Part shown: in pieces, positions 24,193 through 33,173 of the stretch | Position numbering within the stretch: position 1 is the stretch's first letter | How the letters are laid out: the number at the start of each line of letters is the position of its first letter | Assembly: GCA_051747265.1 (NCBI GenBank) | Contig: JBNJFY010000004.1 | Coordinates: 124,001 to 188,000, forward strand | Length of the DNA stretch: 64,000 nt | Origin: JBNJFY01 sp051747265 | GTDB taxonomy: Bacteria; Bacteroidota; Rhodothermia; Balneolales; Balneolaceae | Direction of reading: 5' to 3' | The notes under the pieces: generated by a model | What the model was told of the DNA's origin: nothing | The model's input: the letters and a program-made list of their open reading frames with translations, nothing else | Databases searched by the model: none | Translations under genes and position numbers: made by a program

Positions 24193-25251
24193 ATGACCGC
24201 TACCCAAACGGCTCCTTATCCATCCGTTGATCTCGCCCCACTCACCACTTTCGGGGTACCGGCGCAAGCCGAGTATTACGCAGAAGTTAAATCGGTTAAA
24301 GAACTGAATGAGGCACTGATGTGGGGCAAGCAGCACGGCGTTCCTATGTTGGCGTTAGGAGGGGGCAGCAACATGATATTTCTGGAAGATTTTGAGGGAC
24401 TGGTTATCCACCCTCAGATTGAAGGCATTGAGATCTTGGATGAAGATGAGACCAGTGTAACCCTTCAAGTGGGGAGCGGAATAAACTGGCACCAACTGGT
24501 AGTGTGGTCGGTAGAGCAAGGCTATCAGGGTATTGAAAACCTGGCGCTGATTCCCGGAACCGTAGGCGCGGCTCCTATACAAAATATCGGCGCCTATGGG
24601 GTTGAACTAGTTGACGTATTTAAAGAATTGACTGCCATTCATGCTGATAACGGTAAAACACGAGTTTTCTCAAAGAGTGATTGCCAGTTTGGGTATCGAG
24701 ATAGCGTGTTCAAACAGAGCGACCAGAAAGGACGGTGGTTAATCGCGCAGGTTACACTGATCCTACAAAAATCGGATACTCCCAATACCTCATACCGTTC
24801 ATTACGCCAATGGATGGAGGAGCGCGATATTCCAGAACCCACGCCTCGGCAAGTGATGGAGGCGGTGATCCAGATTCGTCAATCCAAGCTGCCGGATCCA
24901 CGGGAGATAGGAAACGCGGGCAGCTTTTTTAAAAATCCCGTGGTGGATCCCGCGACCGCCGAGCGTATTCGAAGAGAGTTTCCGAAAATGCCCTCTTATA
25001 CCATCGATGAGTATCACGTAAAAATTCCCGCCGGTTGGCTGATTGAACAAGCCGGGTGGAAGGGGAAAACCGAGGGATCGGTGGGTTGTTTTGAAAACCA
25101 AGCTTTGGTATTGGTGAACCGGGGAGGTGCCACGGGTACCGATGTCGTACGTTTTGCGCGTAATATCCGTCAGTCGGTTCACAAGCAATTTGGAATTCGT
25201 TTAGAGACGGAAGTGAACTTGGTGGATAAACAGGGCTATACAACCCTCTGA
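24193..25251 (+). CDS. murB: UDP-N-acetylmuramate dehydrogenase
   Basis: A 352-residue MurB, the FAD/NADPH enzyme that reduces UDP-GlcNAc-enolpyruvate to UDP-MurNAc in peptidoglycan synthesis. Visible are LTTFGVPA near the start, the FAD-binding ALGGGSNMIF and NLALIPGTVGAAPIQNIGAYG, CQFGYRDSVFK (with the Tyr loop of the type I, E. coli-like enzymes), GNAGSFFKNPVV (catalytic Ser) and the C-terminal ETEVNLV with the conserved Glu. The IPAGWLIEQAGWKG segment is also standard. Length is normal for type I MurB. It lies between a CNNM-family gene and a DUF2779 gene with gaps of 11 and 2 bases, so the three probably form an operon. Confidence 0.97.
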   Translation: MTATQTAPYPSVDLAPLTTFGVPAQAEYYAEVKSVKELNEALMWGKQHGVPMLALGGGSNMIFLEDFEGLVIHPQIEGIEILDEDETSVTLQVGSGINWHQLVVWSVEQGYQGIENLALIPGTVGAAPIQNIGAYGVELVDVFKELTAIHADNGKTRVFSKSDCQFGYRDSVFKQSDQKGRWLIAQVTLILQKSDTPNTSYRSLRQWMEERDIPEPTPRQVMEAVIQIRQSKLPDPREIGNAGSFFKNPVVDPATAERIRREFPKMPSYTIDEYHVKIPAGWLIEQAGWKGKTEGSVGCFENQALVLVNRGGATGTDVVRFARNIRQSVHKQFGIRLETEVNLVDKQGYTTL

Positions 25252-25253
25252 TT

Positions 25254-27203
25254 ATGCGAGAACGGATTCCACTTTTTACACACCGGGACTTACGAAACGC
25301 CTTGGTATGCCCGCGAAAGATCTATTATAAAGCTCATCATTATCCCACCAAATACACCCGCGGTGGGGGATTATCACACGGACGCCTACTAAAAGGAATG
25401 CTCTTGGCGGTTGCTCGCTGCCTGGCTGATGACACCCCCGTACCGGACCTGCCCCCTCAATTTTTGGGAGAAATCGAACTGGCCAATTTTCAGCAATTAC
25501 CCAACAACCGCTGGTATTATAATTCAGCCATTATTGCCGGAGATTATCGGGTAGCCATGCCCTTTATCTTTAAGCAGCAAGATCGATTGGATCTCTATCA
25601 GGTTCCTACCAAAACGGTGGCCAGTCCGGAGCACAAGTTTCAAGATGAGCGTACGGCCAGCAGTAAAAAATGGAGACGCTATTGGTCGGATCTGGCCTTT
25701 TTCAAAGAAGCCATGCGTCTACACTGGCCTCAGTGTGACGTCAATGCGAATCTTTATGTGGGGCAAAAATCAATCAGAACCGATTCGTTACATCCGTTTG
25801 AGCATATCCTCTTGCAACCGGTCTCCTTTCCCGATCACGAGCGGGATATCATCTTCATGGATGAAACCGCCCGTGACAAGATCAGGCAAGAAAAGTGGAT
25901 GCGGCCAATCAGTGTGGATCACATTATTGATCGCTGGATTAAACTCCAGTTTGAAGGGGCCAAAGGATTTAATAAGCAGTTAGAGGCGTGGAAGCAGATA
26001 AAACTGAACGGGGCAGATGCAGAGCCAGAGTTAGGCATGCACTGCCAATACTGCGCGTATCGGTTGACTGAAGAGCAGGAAGCCGAGGACGTGCCCCATG
26101 GTTTTCGGGAATGCTGGAGCCGGGAAGGCAGCGTCAACGAACTAGCCATCGACAGCCATATTCTCAATTTGCCCGGGCATGGCGTGGCCGAATACCTGGG
26201 ACGAGATTACCGCTGGCAATCGGAAGTCCCCGAGGAGTTGAAGCATGGGAACTGGCGTTCGTGGCTGGATAAGCGAAAGCGGTTCACCCTGCAGCAACGA
26301 CAGCAGTTATCTCTGTGGGATGCGCAGGGCAAGGAGGTTCCCGAACTGATGATTCGAGGCGGATTGTGGGAAGAGATGAAGAAGTGGGCCTTTCCCTGGC
26401 ACTGCATCGATTTTGAAGCGGCGCATCTGCCTATTCCATTAAACAAGCATCACAAAGCCTATGAACGACTCCTGTTTCAGTTTAGTTGCCACACCATCCA
26501 GGAAGATGGAACCGTACGACACACCGAATGGTTGCATACCGCTTCCGGGGTATATCCCAATTTCCGGATGGTGGCTGCGCTGACCGAAATTCCGGATATC
26601 GCGAAGGGCACGCTCTTTCAATATTCGCCGTTTGAGACGCAAGTGGTCCGTTCACTGTATCACGCACTAGAGCATGAAGATCAGATTCAGGATTGTGAGC
26701 TTCCCCTGCCGGCTTCTGATTTGCGCGAACGACTGAAACCGTTGGTACCGGAAGCGAACAAAGGTCCCAGTCGTTGGGTGGACCTCCACAATATGGTCAG
26801 TCGCTTTTATTTTAATCGTAATTCAAAAAGTTCATTGAGTCTCAAAACCTTGACGACTGCGGTAATGAATGCCGATTCCTGGTTGGTGAAAAGGATTAAG
26901 GAAGATTATGTGGGGTCCCATCTAAAAGGGGCGGACCTGATTAAAACCAACGGTCTGGATAAATTGGCTAACCCCTATACCACACTGACCGCCAAGGAGT
27001 TTGATGTATCCGAGGGATCGGAAGCCTTGGCCGCTTATATGGCCATGCAGATCCCCAATTTAGCAGAGCACCGCCGGGAGGATATTCGTAACAGCTTGTT
27101 TCAATATGGGGAGCTGGATACGCTTTCGTTGGTCTTTCTGCTGCAACATTGGACGGGAATTCTGGATCGGATGGATGGGGATGGCGATTGGATCCAGGGG
27201 TAG
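25254..27203 (+). CDS. DUF2779 protein: Fe-S-type and DEDD nuclease-like domains
   Basis: A 649-residue protein of the DUF2779 family. The N-terminal half has Cys19 in ALVCPRK and a later cluster Cys264, Cys267, Cys287 (MHCQYCAYR ... ECWSR), the one-plus-three spacing of Cas4/AddB-like Fe-S nuclease domains. The C-terminal half has an RNase H/DEDD-exonuclease look: WHCIDFEAA (Asp386, Glu388), FQYSPFETQVV, RWVDLHNMV and finally YGELDTLSLV, the Y...D of DEDDy enzymes. I infer a nuclease acting on DNA or RNA; the biological role of the family is not known to me. It starts 2 bases after the murB stop and is the last gene of the probable operon. Confidence 0.78.
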   Translation: MRERIPLFTHRDLRNALVCPRKIYYKAHHYPTKYTRGGGLSHGRLLKGMLLAVARCLADDTPVPDLPPQFLGEIELANFQQLPNNRWYYNSAIIAGDYRVAMPFIFKQQDRLDLYQVPTKTVASPEHKFQDERTASSKKWRRYWSDLAFFKEAMRLHWPQCDVNANLYVGQKSIRTDSLHPFEHILLQPVSFPDHERDIIFMDETARDKIRQEKWMRPISVDHIIDRWIKLQFEGAKGFNKQLEAWKQIKLNGADAEPELGMHCQYCAYRLTEEQEAEDVPHGFRECWSREGSVNELAIDSHILNLPGHGVAEYLGRDYRWQSEVPEELKHGNWRSWLDKRKRFTLQQRQQLSLWDAQGKEVPELMIRGGLWEEMKKWAFPWHCIDFEAAHLPIPLNKHHKAYERLLFQFSCHTIQEDGTVRHTEWLHTASGVYPNFRMVAALTEIPDIAKGTLFQYSPFETQVVRSLYHALEHEDQIQDCELPLPASDLRERLKPLVPEANKGPSRWVDLHNMVSRFYFNRNSKSSLSLKTLTTAVMNADSWLVKRIKEDYVGSHLKGADLIKTNGLDKLANPYTTLTAKEFDVSEGSEALAAYMAMQIPNLAEHRREDIRNSLFQYGELDTLSLVFLLQHWTGILDRMDGDGDWIQG

Positions 27204-27497
27204 CAGTCAATTGTCCACTGATCACGGAGGAAAGCTATTTCTAATTAGATTTGCATTTTTCTGCTGTTGATACTAGGAGTGTCGTTAATCGTTATTTGTT
27301 ATTTGGGATTTTAGCTAAGTATGAGTTCAAAATCCTATGTCAATCACCAATCCAAGCATATTCCAGAATTTTGGAAATGAATTGCCAGGGCAAGCCCATT
27401 GAATGAGTTGGTGTTTTAAATAACTATTAACGAATACCCCCGAAGATCCCTATATTCCCCGCAACTAATCACTCTGTTTCACAAATTCCCTCAGATT
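27204..27497. repeat. Intergenic with GTTAATCG-type inverted words
   Basis: Bases 27291-27312 (GTCGTTAATCGTTATTTGTT) have a rough complement at about 27418-27440 (AAATAACTATTAACGAATACC). These are the same words as in the nested elements at 16165-17865. No gene is seen. Confidence 0.5.
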
Positions 27498-28793
27498 ATG
27501 ATTGAGCGTTATTCACGCAAAGAAATGGCCGATATTTGGACCGAAGAAAATCAATTTCAAGCTTGGCTGGATGTGGAGCTGGCTGCATGCTGGGCTTGGA
27601 GTAAATTGGGAAAGATCCCCGAAGAGGATGTAAATACGCTATATGAGAAGGCGTCCTTCGATGTGGATCGGATTAAAGAGATTGAGAAGAAAACGCGTCA
27701 TGATGTGGTGGCGTTTACGCGCTCGGTCTCCGAATCGCTGGGGGAAGAAAAGAAATGGGTGCACTACGGATTGACCTCTACCGATGTGGTAGACACCGCC
27801 CAAGGGCATCGCATGCGACAAGCCAACGAGATTCTGCGCAAAGATATCGATCGCATGATTGAGGTGCTCAAAAATAAAGCCCTCGAACACAAAGATACGG
27901 TGATGATGGGGCGCACTCATGGCATCCACGCCGAACCCACCACCTTTGGGCTGAAATGCGCGCTCTGGTACGCCGAGATGAAGCGCAACAAAGAGCGATT
28001 CGAAAAAGCAGCCGCCGATGTGGAATTTGGCAAGTTATCCGGTGCCGTGGGAACCTTCGCCAACATTCCACCGGAAGTAGAACAATACACCTGCGAAAAG
28101 CTGGGGCTGAAACCGGCGCCAATTTCCACGCAAACCCTGCAGCGAGATCGCCACGCATACTATATCGCCACCATAGCGCTGATCGGATCCACCCTGGAGA
28201 AAATGGCCGTGGAAGTACGTCACTTGCAGCGCAGCGAGGTTCGAGAAGCCGAAGAATTTTTCCGCAAAGGGCAGAAAGGCTCCAGCGCGATGCCGCACAA
28301 GCGCAATCCGGTCAGTTCGGAGAATATTACCGGTTGCTCGCGCGTGCTGCGTGGGTACATGATGTCATCCTATGAAAACATTCCACTGTGGCACGAGCGT
28401 GATATCTCGCACTCCTCCGTGGAACGCATCATTTTGCCCGATGCCACTATCTTGCTGGATTACATGCTGAACCGCTTCGCCGGGGTGATCGAGAAGCTGG
28501 TGGTATATCCCGAGCAGATGATGAAAAACATCAATCGTACCCACGGTCTGATCTTTTCGCAGCAATTACTGTTGCGCATGATCGACAAAGGACTATCCCG
28601 CGAAGAGGCTTACGACACGGTGCAACCGCTAGCTATGAAAGCCTGGGAAGAGGAACGATCCTACAAAGAGATTGTGGAACAAAGCGAGAAGATCAATGAG
28701 GTGCTCTCTAAACAGGAGATCGATGAATCTTTTGATCTGGATCACCACAAACGCAATGTGGATACTATCTTTAGAAGAGTTGGCTTGCTATAA
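27498..28793 (+). CDS. purB: Adenylosuccinate lyase
   Basis: A 431-residue adenylosuccinate lyase of the fumarase/aspartase superfamily. It acts twice in purine synthesis, splitting SAICAR and adenylosuccinate with release of fumarate. Key segments: MIERYSRKEMADIWTEE at the start, VHYGLTSTDVVDTAQG, MMGRTHGIHAEPTTFG (catalytic His region) and the superfamily signature KGSSAMPHKRNPV (around residues 261-273) with the flexible-loop serine pair. Length is the bacterial norm. The gene stands alone, with a perfect terminator at 28823-28856. Confidence 0.98.
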   Translation: MIERYSRKEMADIWTEENQFQAWLDVELAACWAWSKLGKIPEEDVNTLYEKASFDVDRIKEIEKKTRHDVVAFTRSVSESLGEEKKWVHYGLTSTDVVDTAQGHRMRQANEILRKDIDRMIEVLKNKALEHKDTVMMGRTHGIHAEPTTFGLKCALWYAEMKRNKERFEKAAADVEFGKLSGAVGTFANIPPEVEQYTCEKLGLKPAPISTQTLQRDRHAYYIATIALIGSTLEKMAVEVRHLQRSEVREAEEFFRKGQKGSSAMPHKRNPVSSENITGCSRVLRGYMMSSYENIPLWHERDISHSSVERIILPDATILLDYMLNRFAGVIEKLVVYPEQMMKNINRTHGLIFSQQLLLRMIDKGLSREEAYDTVQPLAMKAWEEERSYKEIVEQSEKINEVLSKQEIDESFDLDHHKRNVDTIFRRVGLL

Positions 28794-28822
28794 AACAAGC
28801 ATTCCCACCAAATCTGTAAATG

Positions 28823-28856
28823 AAAAGCCCTCGATTGATCAATCGAGGGCTTTTTT
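28823..28856 (+). terminator. Intrinsic terminator of purB
   Basis: AAAAGCCCTCGATT pairs with AATCGAGGGCTTTT around a GATC loop centre and ends in T6. It lies 30 bases after the purB stop codon and is symmetric enough to act on both strands. Confidence 0.92.
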
Positions 28857-28902
28857 ATGATTAAGCTAACCTGATAGCGTGTACCGAAACACAGCGAAGG
28901 TA

Positions 28903-28977
28903 CACCTGTCAGCGTGGTATACAGTGTTCTCAACGCTGTCAGGAATCACTGTCGCGATGCGTTGACAGGTGTTTTTT
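28903..28977 (+). terminator. Long CACCTGTCAGCG hairpin with T-run
   Basis: CACCTGTCAGCG (28903-28914) pairs with CGTTGACAGGTG (28960-28971), followed by six T. The same CTGTCAGCG word appears in the hairpin at 62168-62197, so it is also a dispersed repeat. Confidence 0.6.
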
Positions 28978-28979
28978 AA

Positions 28980-30488
28980 TTAGTAGGCCAAGGCCATGGT
29001 TTTGAATTTGTTAATGGCGTTATTGCGCACTAAGGCGTATTCGGTGTTATTAAAATTCCATTCAGCGACTTTTTTGTAGTATTTGCGAGCAATTTCGGAA
29101 TTACCCATCGCGTCATAGCTCATGGCGATATCATATTTCACCATAACCCATTCGGTATCCGACATTTCCAGATAGCTCAGGGCATCCTCAGGATTGTTTT
29201 GCTGCAGTTGGATTCGGCCCATCAGATGATGGTATGGGTAGAGACTCTTTACGCTGGGATCCTCGTTCATCAGGTTATAGTTTTCACGGGCGTTTTGCAT
29301 GGCACGTTCTACATAACCTTGACGCAGGGCTAAGAGTCCCTCACGAATGGCTCGATTAGCTTGATCATCACGCAGAGCTACCGACGTACCAATGTCGTTG
29401 TAAAGCGAGGTCATCACCGTATTCAACTTGTCCAGGGTAGATCGCGCCACGCTGAAATCATTGTTGGTGATAGCCACGTGAAACAGGCTTTGATGGGCGT
29501 TCATGCTGGCTACTTTTCGTTCGTCGTCCGACATTTCGTACTCATCCATATTGGATATTAGATCCTGCAAATAGTTTTGTGCGGCATCTAAATCACCGGC
29601 ATAGATGTAGGTATTGGCTACAAAGGTTTCATTTAATACCTGATCTGATCCAGTCGCGCGTTTGATCGCCTCGTTATAGTCACTGCGAGCCTCTTGGTAG
29701 TTACCCAGGAATGATAGAGCGTGTGCTCGTTTACCATAGGCCATGGCTTCATCGCTATCTAAGTTAATCGCCTCGCTATAGGTATCGCGAGCTTTCTCCA
29801 AGTTGTTTTGGGCGCGATACACATCTCCCAGCGAAATATGAGCAAAGACCTCTTTGGGCTCCATCTCCACGAACTTGCTCATGTAATGCTCGGCAAGATC
29901 CAGATCTTGGGGAGTGTTTAACTGGTAAGATTCAGCCAGTTTTTTATAGGTAGCCGAGTAGGTCGGATCCTGTTGCATGGCCTGATAATAGTAATCGCGC
30001 TGTTTATTGTATTGCTTTTCATCGGCATAAACCTCGGCGACTTTCATTTTGGCCCAGACGCTCTCCGGATGGTTTTCCAGTAGCTCTTTACTGAGTTTCA
30101 TCCGTCGATTTAAATCGTTGTTTATATAAGTATGCTCAATCTCAATAAGCAAACGTTCACCGGGAGTAACGTCATCCATTAACTCCATAGCACGATCAAT
30201 ATTTAGTCTCCAATCGGCCGGATTACTGGCCATGGTGGCTTTTAAATAATAGGCCATGCTAAAATTGGAATCTGCTTCAATTGCCATACTGACATGCTGG
30301 CGAGCATCTTCATCGCGACCCATTTCCCAGGCATGCTTGGCTTGTTGAAACTGAGTTTGGGCTTCGGTGTTTTCGGTGCTGAGGGGGATTTCTGTTTCCT
30401 GGGCTATCACCGTAGTGGTGATTAAAAATGTGAATGCCAGAATCGAAGTGATATACCTGCGGATGGATATTTGGTATGCGAAGTCCAT
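28980..30488 (-). CDS. Exported TPR-repeat protein
   Basis: A 502-residue protein with an N-terminal signal sequence (about residues 12-30, SILAFTFLITTTVIA, cleaved near AQE). The rest is a helical tetratricopeptide array: clear units are AYYLKATMAS, WAKMKVAEVYADEKQYNKQRDYYYQAMQQDP, AHISLGDVYRAQNNLEKARDTYSEAINLD and AMAYGKRAHALSFLGNYQEARSDYNEAIK, with weaker repeats to the C-terminus (YDIAMSYDAMGNSEIARKYY). No enzymatic domain is visible. Such proteins act as protein-protein scaffolds in the periplasm; partners are unknown. Monocistronic, convergent with purB. Confidence 0.85.
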   Translation of the reverse strand: MDFAYQISIRRYITSILAFTFLITTTVIAQETEIPLSTENTEAQTQFQQAKHAWEMGRDEDARQHVSMAIEADSNFSMAYYLKATMASNPADWRLNIDRAMELMDDVTPGERLLIEIEHTYINNDLNRRMKLSKELLENHPESVWAKMKVAEVYADEKQYNKQRDYYYQAMQQDPTYSATYKKLAESYQLNTPQDLDLAEHYMSKFVEMEPKEVFAHISLGDVYRAQNNLEKARDTYSEAINLDSDEAMAYGKRAHALSFLGNYQEARSDYNEAIKRATGSDQVLNETFVANTYIYAGDLDAAQNYLQDLISNMDEYEMSDDERKVASMNAHQSLFHVAITNNDFSVARSTLDKLNTVMTSLYNDIGTSVALRDDQANRAIREGLLALRQGYVERAMQNARENYNLMNEDPSVKSLYPYHHLMGRIQLQQNNPEDALSYLEMSDTEWVMVKYDIAMSYDAMGNSEIARKYYKKVAEWNFNNTEYALVRNNAINKFKTMALAY

Positions 30489-30774
30489 AGGAACCTCTTT
30501 ATTTTTATTAATAATTATGACCTGGATCGTTTGCCCAATTCCTAATCAATCGCTAATTGTTGATCGACTGGTTTCGGGCTCCAGTTTATGTGCTCCCTGA
30601 TTAGTGTACTTCTGAACCCACCACGAATTAATATATACAGTAAGTAACCGTAAAACAGTGGTTTAGTGTAAATTATGTAAGTTGGGGAAATGGATGTGTG
30701 GCTTACAGTTAGAAACATGGTGGAAAAAGAAGTTGAAATATAATCATTGTAAAAGCTATAGTAGCGCACACTAA

Positions 30775-31410
30775 TCACATTTCACGTTGAAGGAAGATCA
30801 CATTCTTTGGTAAAAACGTGAGTGGGGCATTCAGCTGCTGGGCTATCCATCGAAAGGTGGGCTCTGAATAAAACGCTACATGGGTATGGTCATCTTTGTA
30901 ATGCCAAGTAGAAAAAGCCTGTTTATCGATGACCAGCTGAGTCATGATGGCCAGGTATCCACCGGGGCGTAGCAGTTTCCACAGCCGTTGGATTTCTGTC
31001 CATGGATCATGCAGATGCTCGATGACTTCCGTAGCTGTGATGAAATCATAACTTTGTTTAAAAACCTCGGGGTGATCCGCGTAAAAAGGATCATAGAGGT
31101 CCATCGAATGTCCGACTTCCTCGAGCATAAGACTCAACGTGGGTCCCGGGCCTGAGCCGAAATCCAATCCCTGACTTTGCGGTTCCAAGCGAGCATGGAG
31201 CGGCTCGAACAGATGCCCTAAAAAGCGACGGTAGCCCTCGTCATTCGGGCCATTCTCGTGCAGGTCGTAACGTGCTTTTTCCTCCTCGGGATCCAGCCAA
31301 TATTGTGAGGGGACAAATACTAGCTTACACTGCTCACATTGCAAATAGCTCCGCTGGTTATCGTGGTGATAGGGATTTGTATGTGGGGATCCGCAGAGAA
31401 TGCAATTCAT
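30775..31410 (-). CDS. Class I SAM methyltransferase with zinc-ribbon start
   Basis: A 211-residue predicted S-adenosylmethionine-dependent methyltransferase. The N-terminus has two CxxC pairs (CILC at residues 3-6 and CEQC at about 25-28), a small zinc ribbon. The Rossmann-type core follows: GLDFGSGPGPTLSLML (motif I, about 82-97), DLYDPFYA, the motif-II-like FITATEVIEHLHDP and LWKLLRPGGYLAIMT. Members with this architecture often methylate sugar or lipid intermediates; the substrate here cannot be told. Monocistronic between a TPR gene and the men cluster. Confidence 0.85.
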   Translation of the reverse strand: MNCILCGSPHTNPYHHDNQRSYLQCEQCKLVFVPSQYWLDPEEEKARYDLHENGPNDEGYRRFLGHLFEPLHARLEPQSQGLDFGSGPGPTLSLMLEEVGHSMDLYDPFYADHPEVFKQSYDFITATEVIEHLHDPWTEIQRLWKLLRPGGYLAIMTQLVIDKQAFSTWHYKDDHTHVAFYSEPTFRWIAQQLNAPLTFLPKNVIFLQREM

Positions 31411-31442
31411 GGTTAGAAATTTTGCTAAAGGGATGAGTGGGA

Positions 31443-31603
31443 ATGATGGAGTGATAGAGTGACGCGCCTGCGGCGCTTAGTGATGGAGTGATTTCTTGCT
31501 TGATGATTTTTACTAAACCTAATTACCCAAAATGGTTATTCAAAAGTCTCGTAGTAATACCACCAGCATGAAACTCCATCACTCCATCACTCCATTACTC
31601 TAT
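31443..31603. repeat. Inverted GATGGAGTGAT word repeat
   Basis: GATGGAGTGATAGAGTGA (31444-31461) and GTGATGGAGTGATT (about 31480-31493) face CTCCATCACTCCATCACTCC (31573-31592), forming an imperfect hairpin just after menE. It is the same kind of stuttering-word palindrome as at 16165-17865 but with a different word. Confidence 0.6.
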
Positions 31604-33165
31604 CAATAAGCGTCAATTGTTATTTCGTTGTTCTGCAGCCTGTCCAGTAGCTCAAATTTTTTGATTTTACCGGAGGCGGTTTTGGGCAATGCTTGGACGT
31701 ATCCCACCGCCCGAGGGAGCTCAAATTTCTCCAATACCTCACCCAGGCGATACCGAAATTCATCAATAGCGTAGGGTAGTTCGGAGGTATCCCGTTGTAA
31801 TACACAGATAGCTACCACTCGTTGCCCCCATTCCGGATCATCCTGCCCCAGTACCACACATTCTTCAATATTCTCTAATTGTTCCAAAATAGCCCGTTCC
31901 ACCCGCTGCGGACGGATATTTTCGCCTCCGCTGATGATCATGTCTGATCGGCGTGTAGCTATATACAGGCGGCCTTCGTGATCCATTTGGCCCAGATCGC
32001 CGGTGTTGAACCAACCGTCCTCATCAAAAGCGTTTTCTGTGTCTGCCGGATCCAGGTATTCGGTAATTACCTGCGGACCGCGCAGCCAGATCTGTCCGTT
32101 GCCATCTTGCGCGGCCGGATCCGATAAATCCAGCCGGATGGAAACCTTATTGGATTCAAACGGATATCCCACCGTATCCAGCGGATCTTCCAGATCAAAG
32201 CGATCGCGAAACGGATGGGCGGCAATTTGCGCGCATGTCTCGGTCATGCCATAGCTGACTGTCAAAGGAATTTCACGTTCTACAGCTTCCCGGATCAGTT
32301 CAGGAGAAGTAGGCGCGCCGCCCATCAAGATGGATTTAAATTGCTCATGAACCGCGAATTTTTGGTCATCTAACAACCGACGCAGCATAGTGGGAACCAG
32401 CGAAGTCACGGTAATGCGTTGATCTTCGGACAGTAGGTGGGCAAAGGTGTCCCGGTCAAAGCCATTGGGTAGAGGATACACCGCCGAGCCGTACATCAAG
32501 CTTCGAAGAACCAGGGAATATCCACCGATGTGGTTGATAGGCAGGCCATGTAGCCACGCTTCGCCCACTTCCGGACGGGTTGTAGCATCAGCATCCAGTG
32601 AAGCGGATAGCATTTGCTCCCGCCGCAGTGGAACACCTTTGGGACGTCCGGTGGTGCCTGAGGTGAAAAAGAAACCGAATAGCTGGTTAGGTTGACAAAA
32701 CCGCCGCTCTTCCCATTCTGATGCCGACCAGAGTTGGGCATCATCATAGCTAACGTCCAATGGATCGGGTAGATTTTCAAGGTGAATGCGAGGTTTACTC
32801 AAACTGGGAATGAGCGGTTCAGACTGATCGGTGATCAGAAGATCAACCGAAAGGGAAGCCAGCCGATCTTTAAGCGCAGCTTGGGAACTATCCGGAGATA
32901 AGGGTACCAGAACCCATCCCTGCAGCCACGCGGCGGCAATCAGAGTGAGCGCTCGTTCCGTGGGTTGAGCGATGAGGGCTATCGTTGGCTGATCTTCCGC
33001 CGAATCCAGTTGAGCGTGGATGCGCTCTGAAATAGCCTCTGTCCATATGCCTAGTTTCCGATAGCTCATCACCGATTGCTCGCGGTATAAAAATGGCGCG
33101 TCGGGATTGAGGGGAGGCAATTCCTGGTGTGCTCGATCGATAATCGTTGAGAGTTCGGTAGTCAT
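31603..33165 (-). CDS. menE: o-Succinylbenzoate-CoA ligase
   Basis: A 520-residue member of the acyl-adenylate superfamily, assigned as MenE because menC and menA lie directly upstream. It activates o-succinylbenzoate to its CoA thioester in menaquinone synthesis. Motifs: the phosphate-binding loop FFFTSGTTGRPKGVP (about 169-183), SYGMTETCAQIAAHP (A5 region), GWFNTGDLGQMD with the conserved Asp (A7), RRSDMIISGGENIRP (A8) and the C-terminal lysine in KTASGKIKKFEL (A10). The gene order menA-menC-menE reads right to left, with an 8-base gap to menC. Confidence 0.93.
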   Translation of the reverse strand: MTTELSTIIDRAHQELPPLNPDAPFLYREQSVMSYRKLGIWTEAISERIHAQLDSAEDQPTIALIAQPTERALTLIAAAWLQGWVLVPLSPDSSQAALKDRLASLSVDLLITDQSEPLIPSLSKPRIHLENLPDPLDVSYDDAQLWSASEWEERRFCQPNQLFGFFFTSGTTGRPKGVPLRREQMLSASLDADATTRPEVGEAWLHGLPINHIGGYSLVLRSLMYGSAVYPLPNGFDRDTFAHLLSEDQRITVTSLVPTMLRRLLDDQKFAVHEQFKSILMGGAPTSPELIREAVEREIPLTVSYGMTETCAQIAAHPFRDRFDLEDPLDTVGYPFESNKVSIRLDLSDPAAQDGNGQIWLRGPQVITEYLDPADTENAFDEDGWFNTGDLGQMDHEGRLYIATRRSDMIISGGENIRPQRVERAILEQLENIEECVVLGQDDPEWGQRVVAICVLQRDTSELPYAIDEFRYRLGEVLEKFELPRAVGYVQALPKTASGKIKKFELLDRLQNNEITIDAY

Positions 33166-33173
33166 ATTATTAA

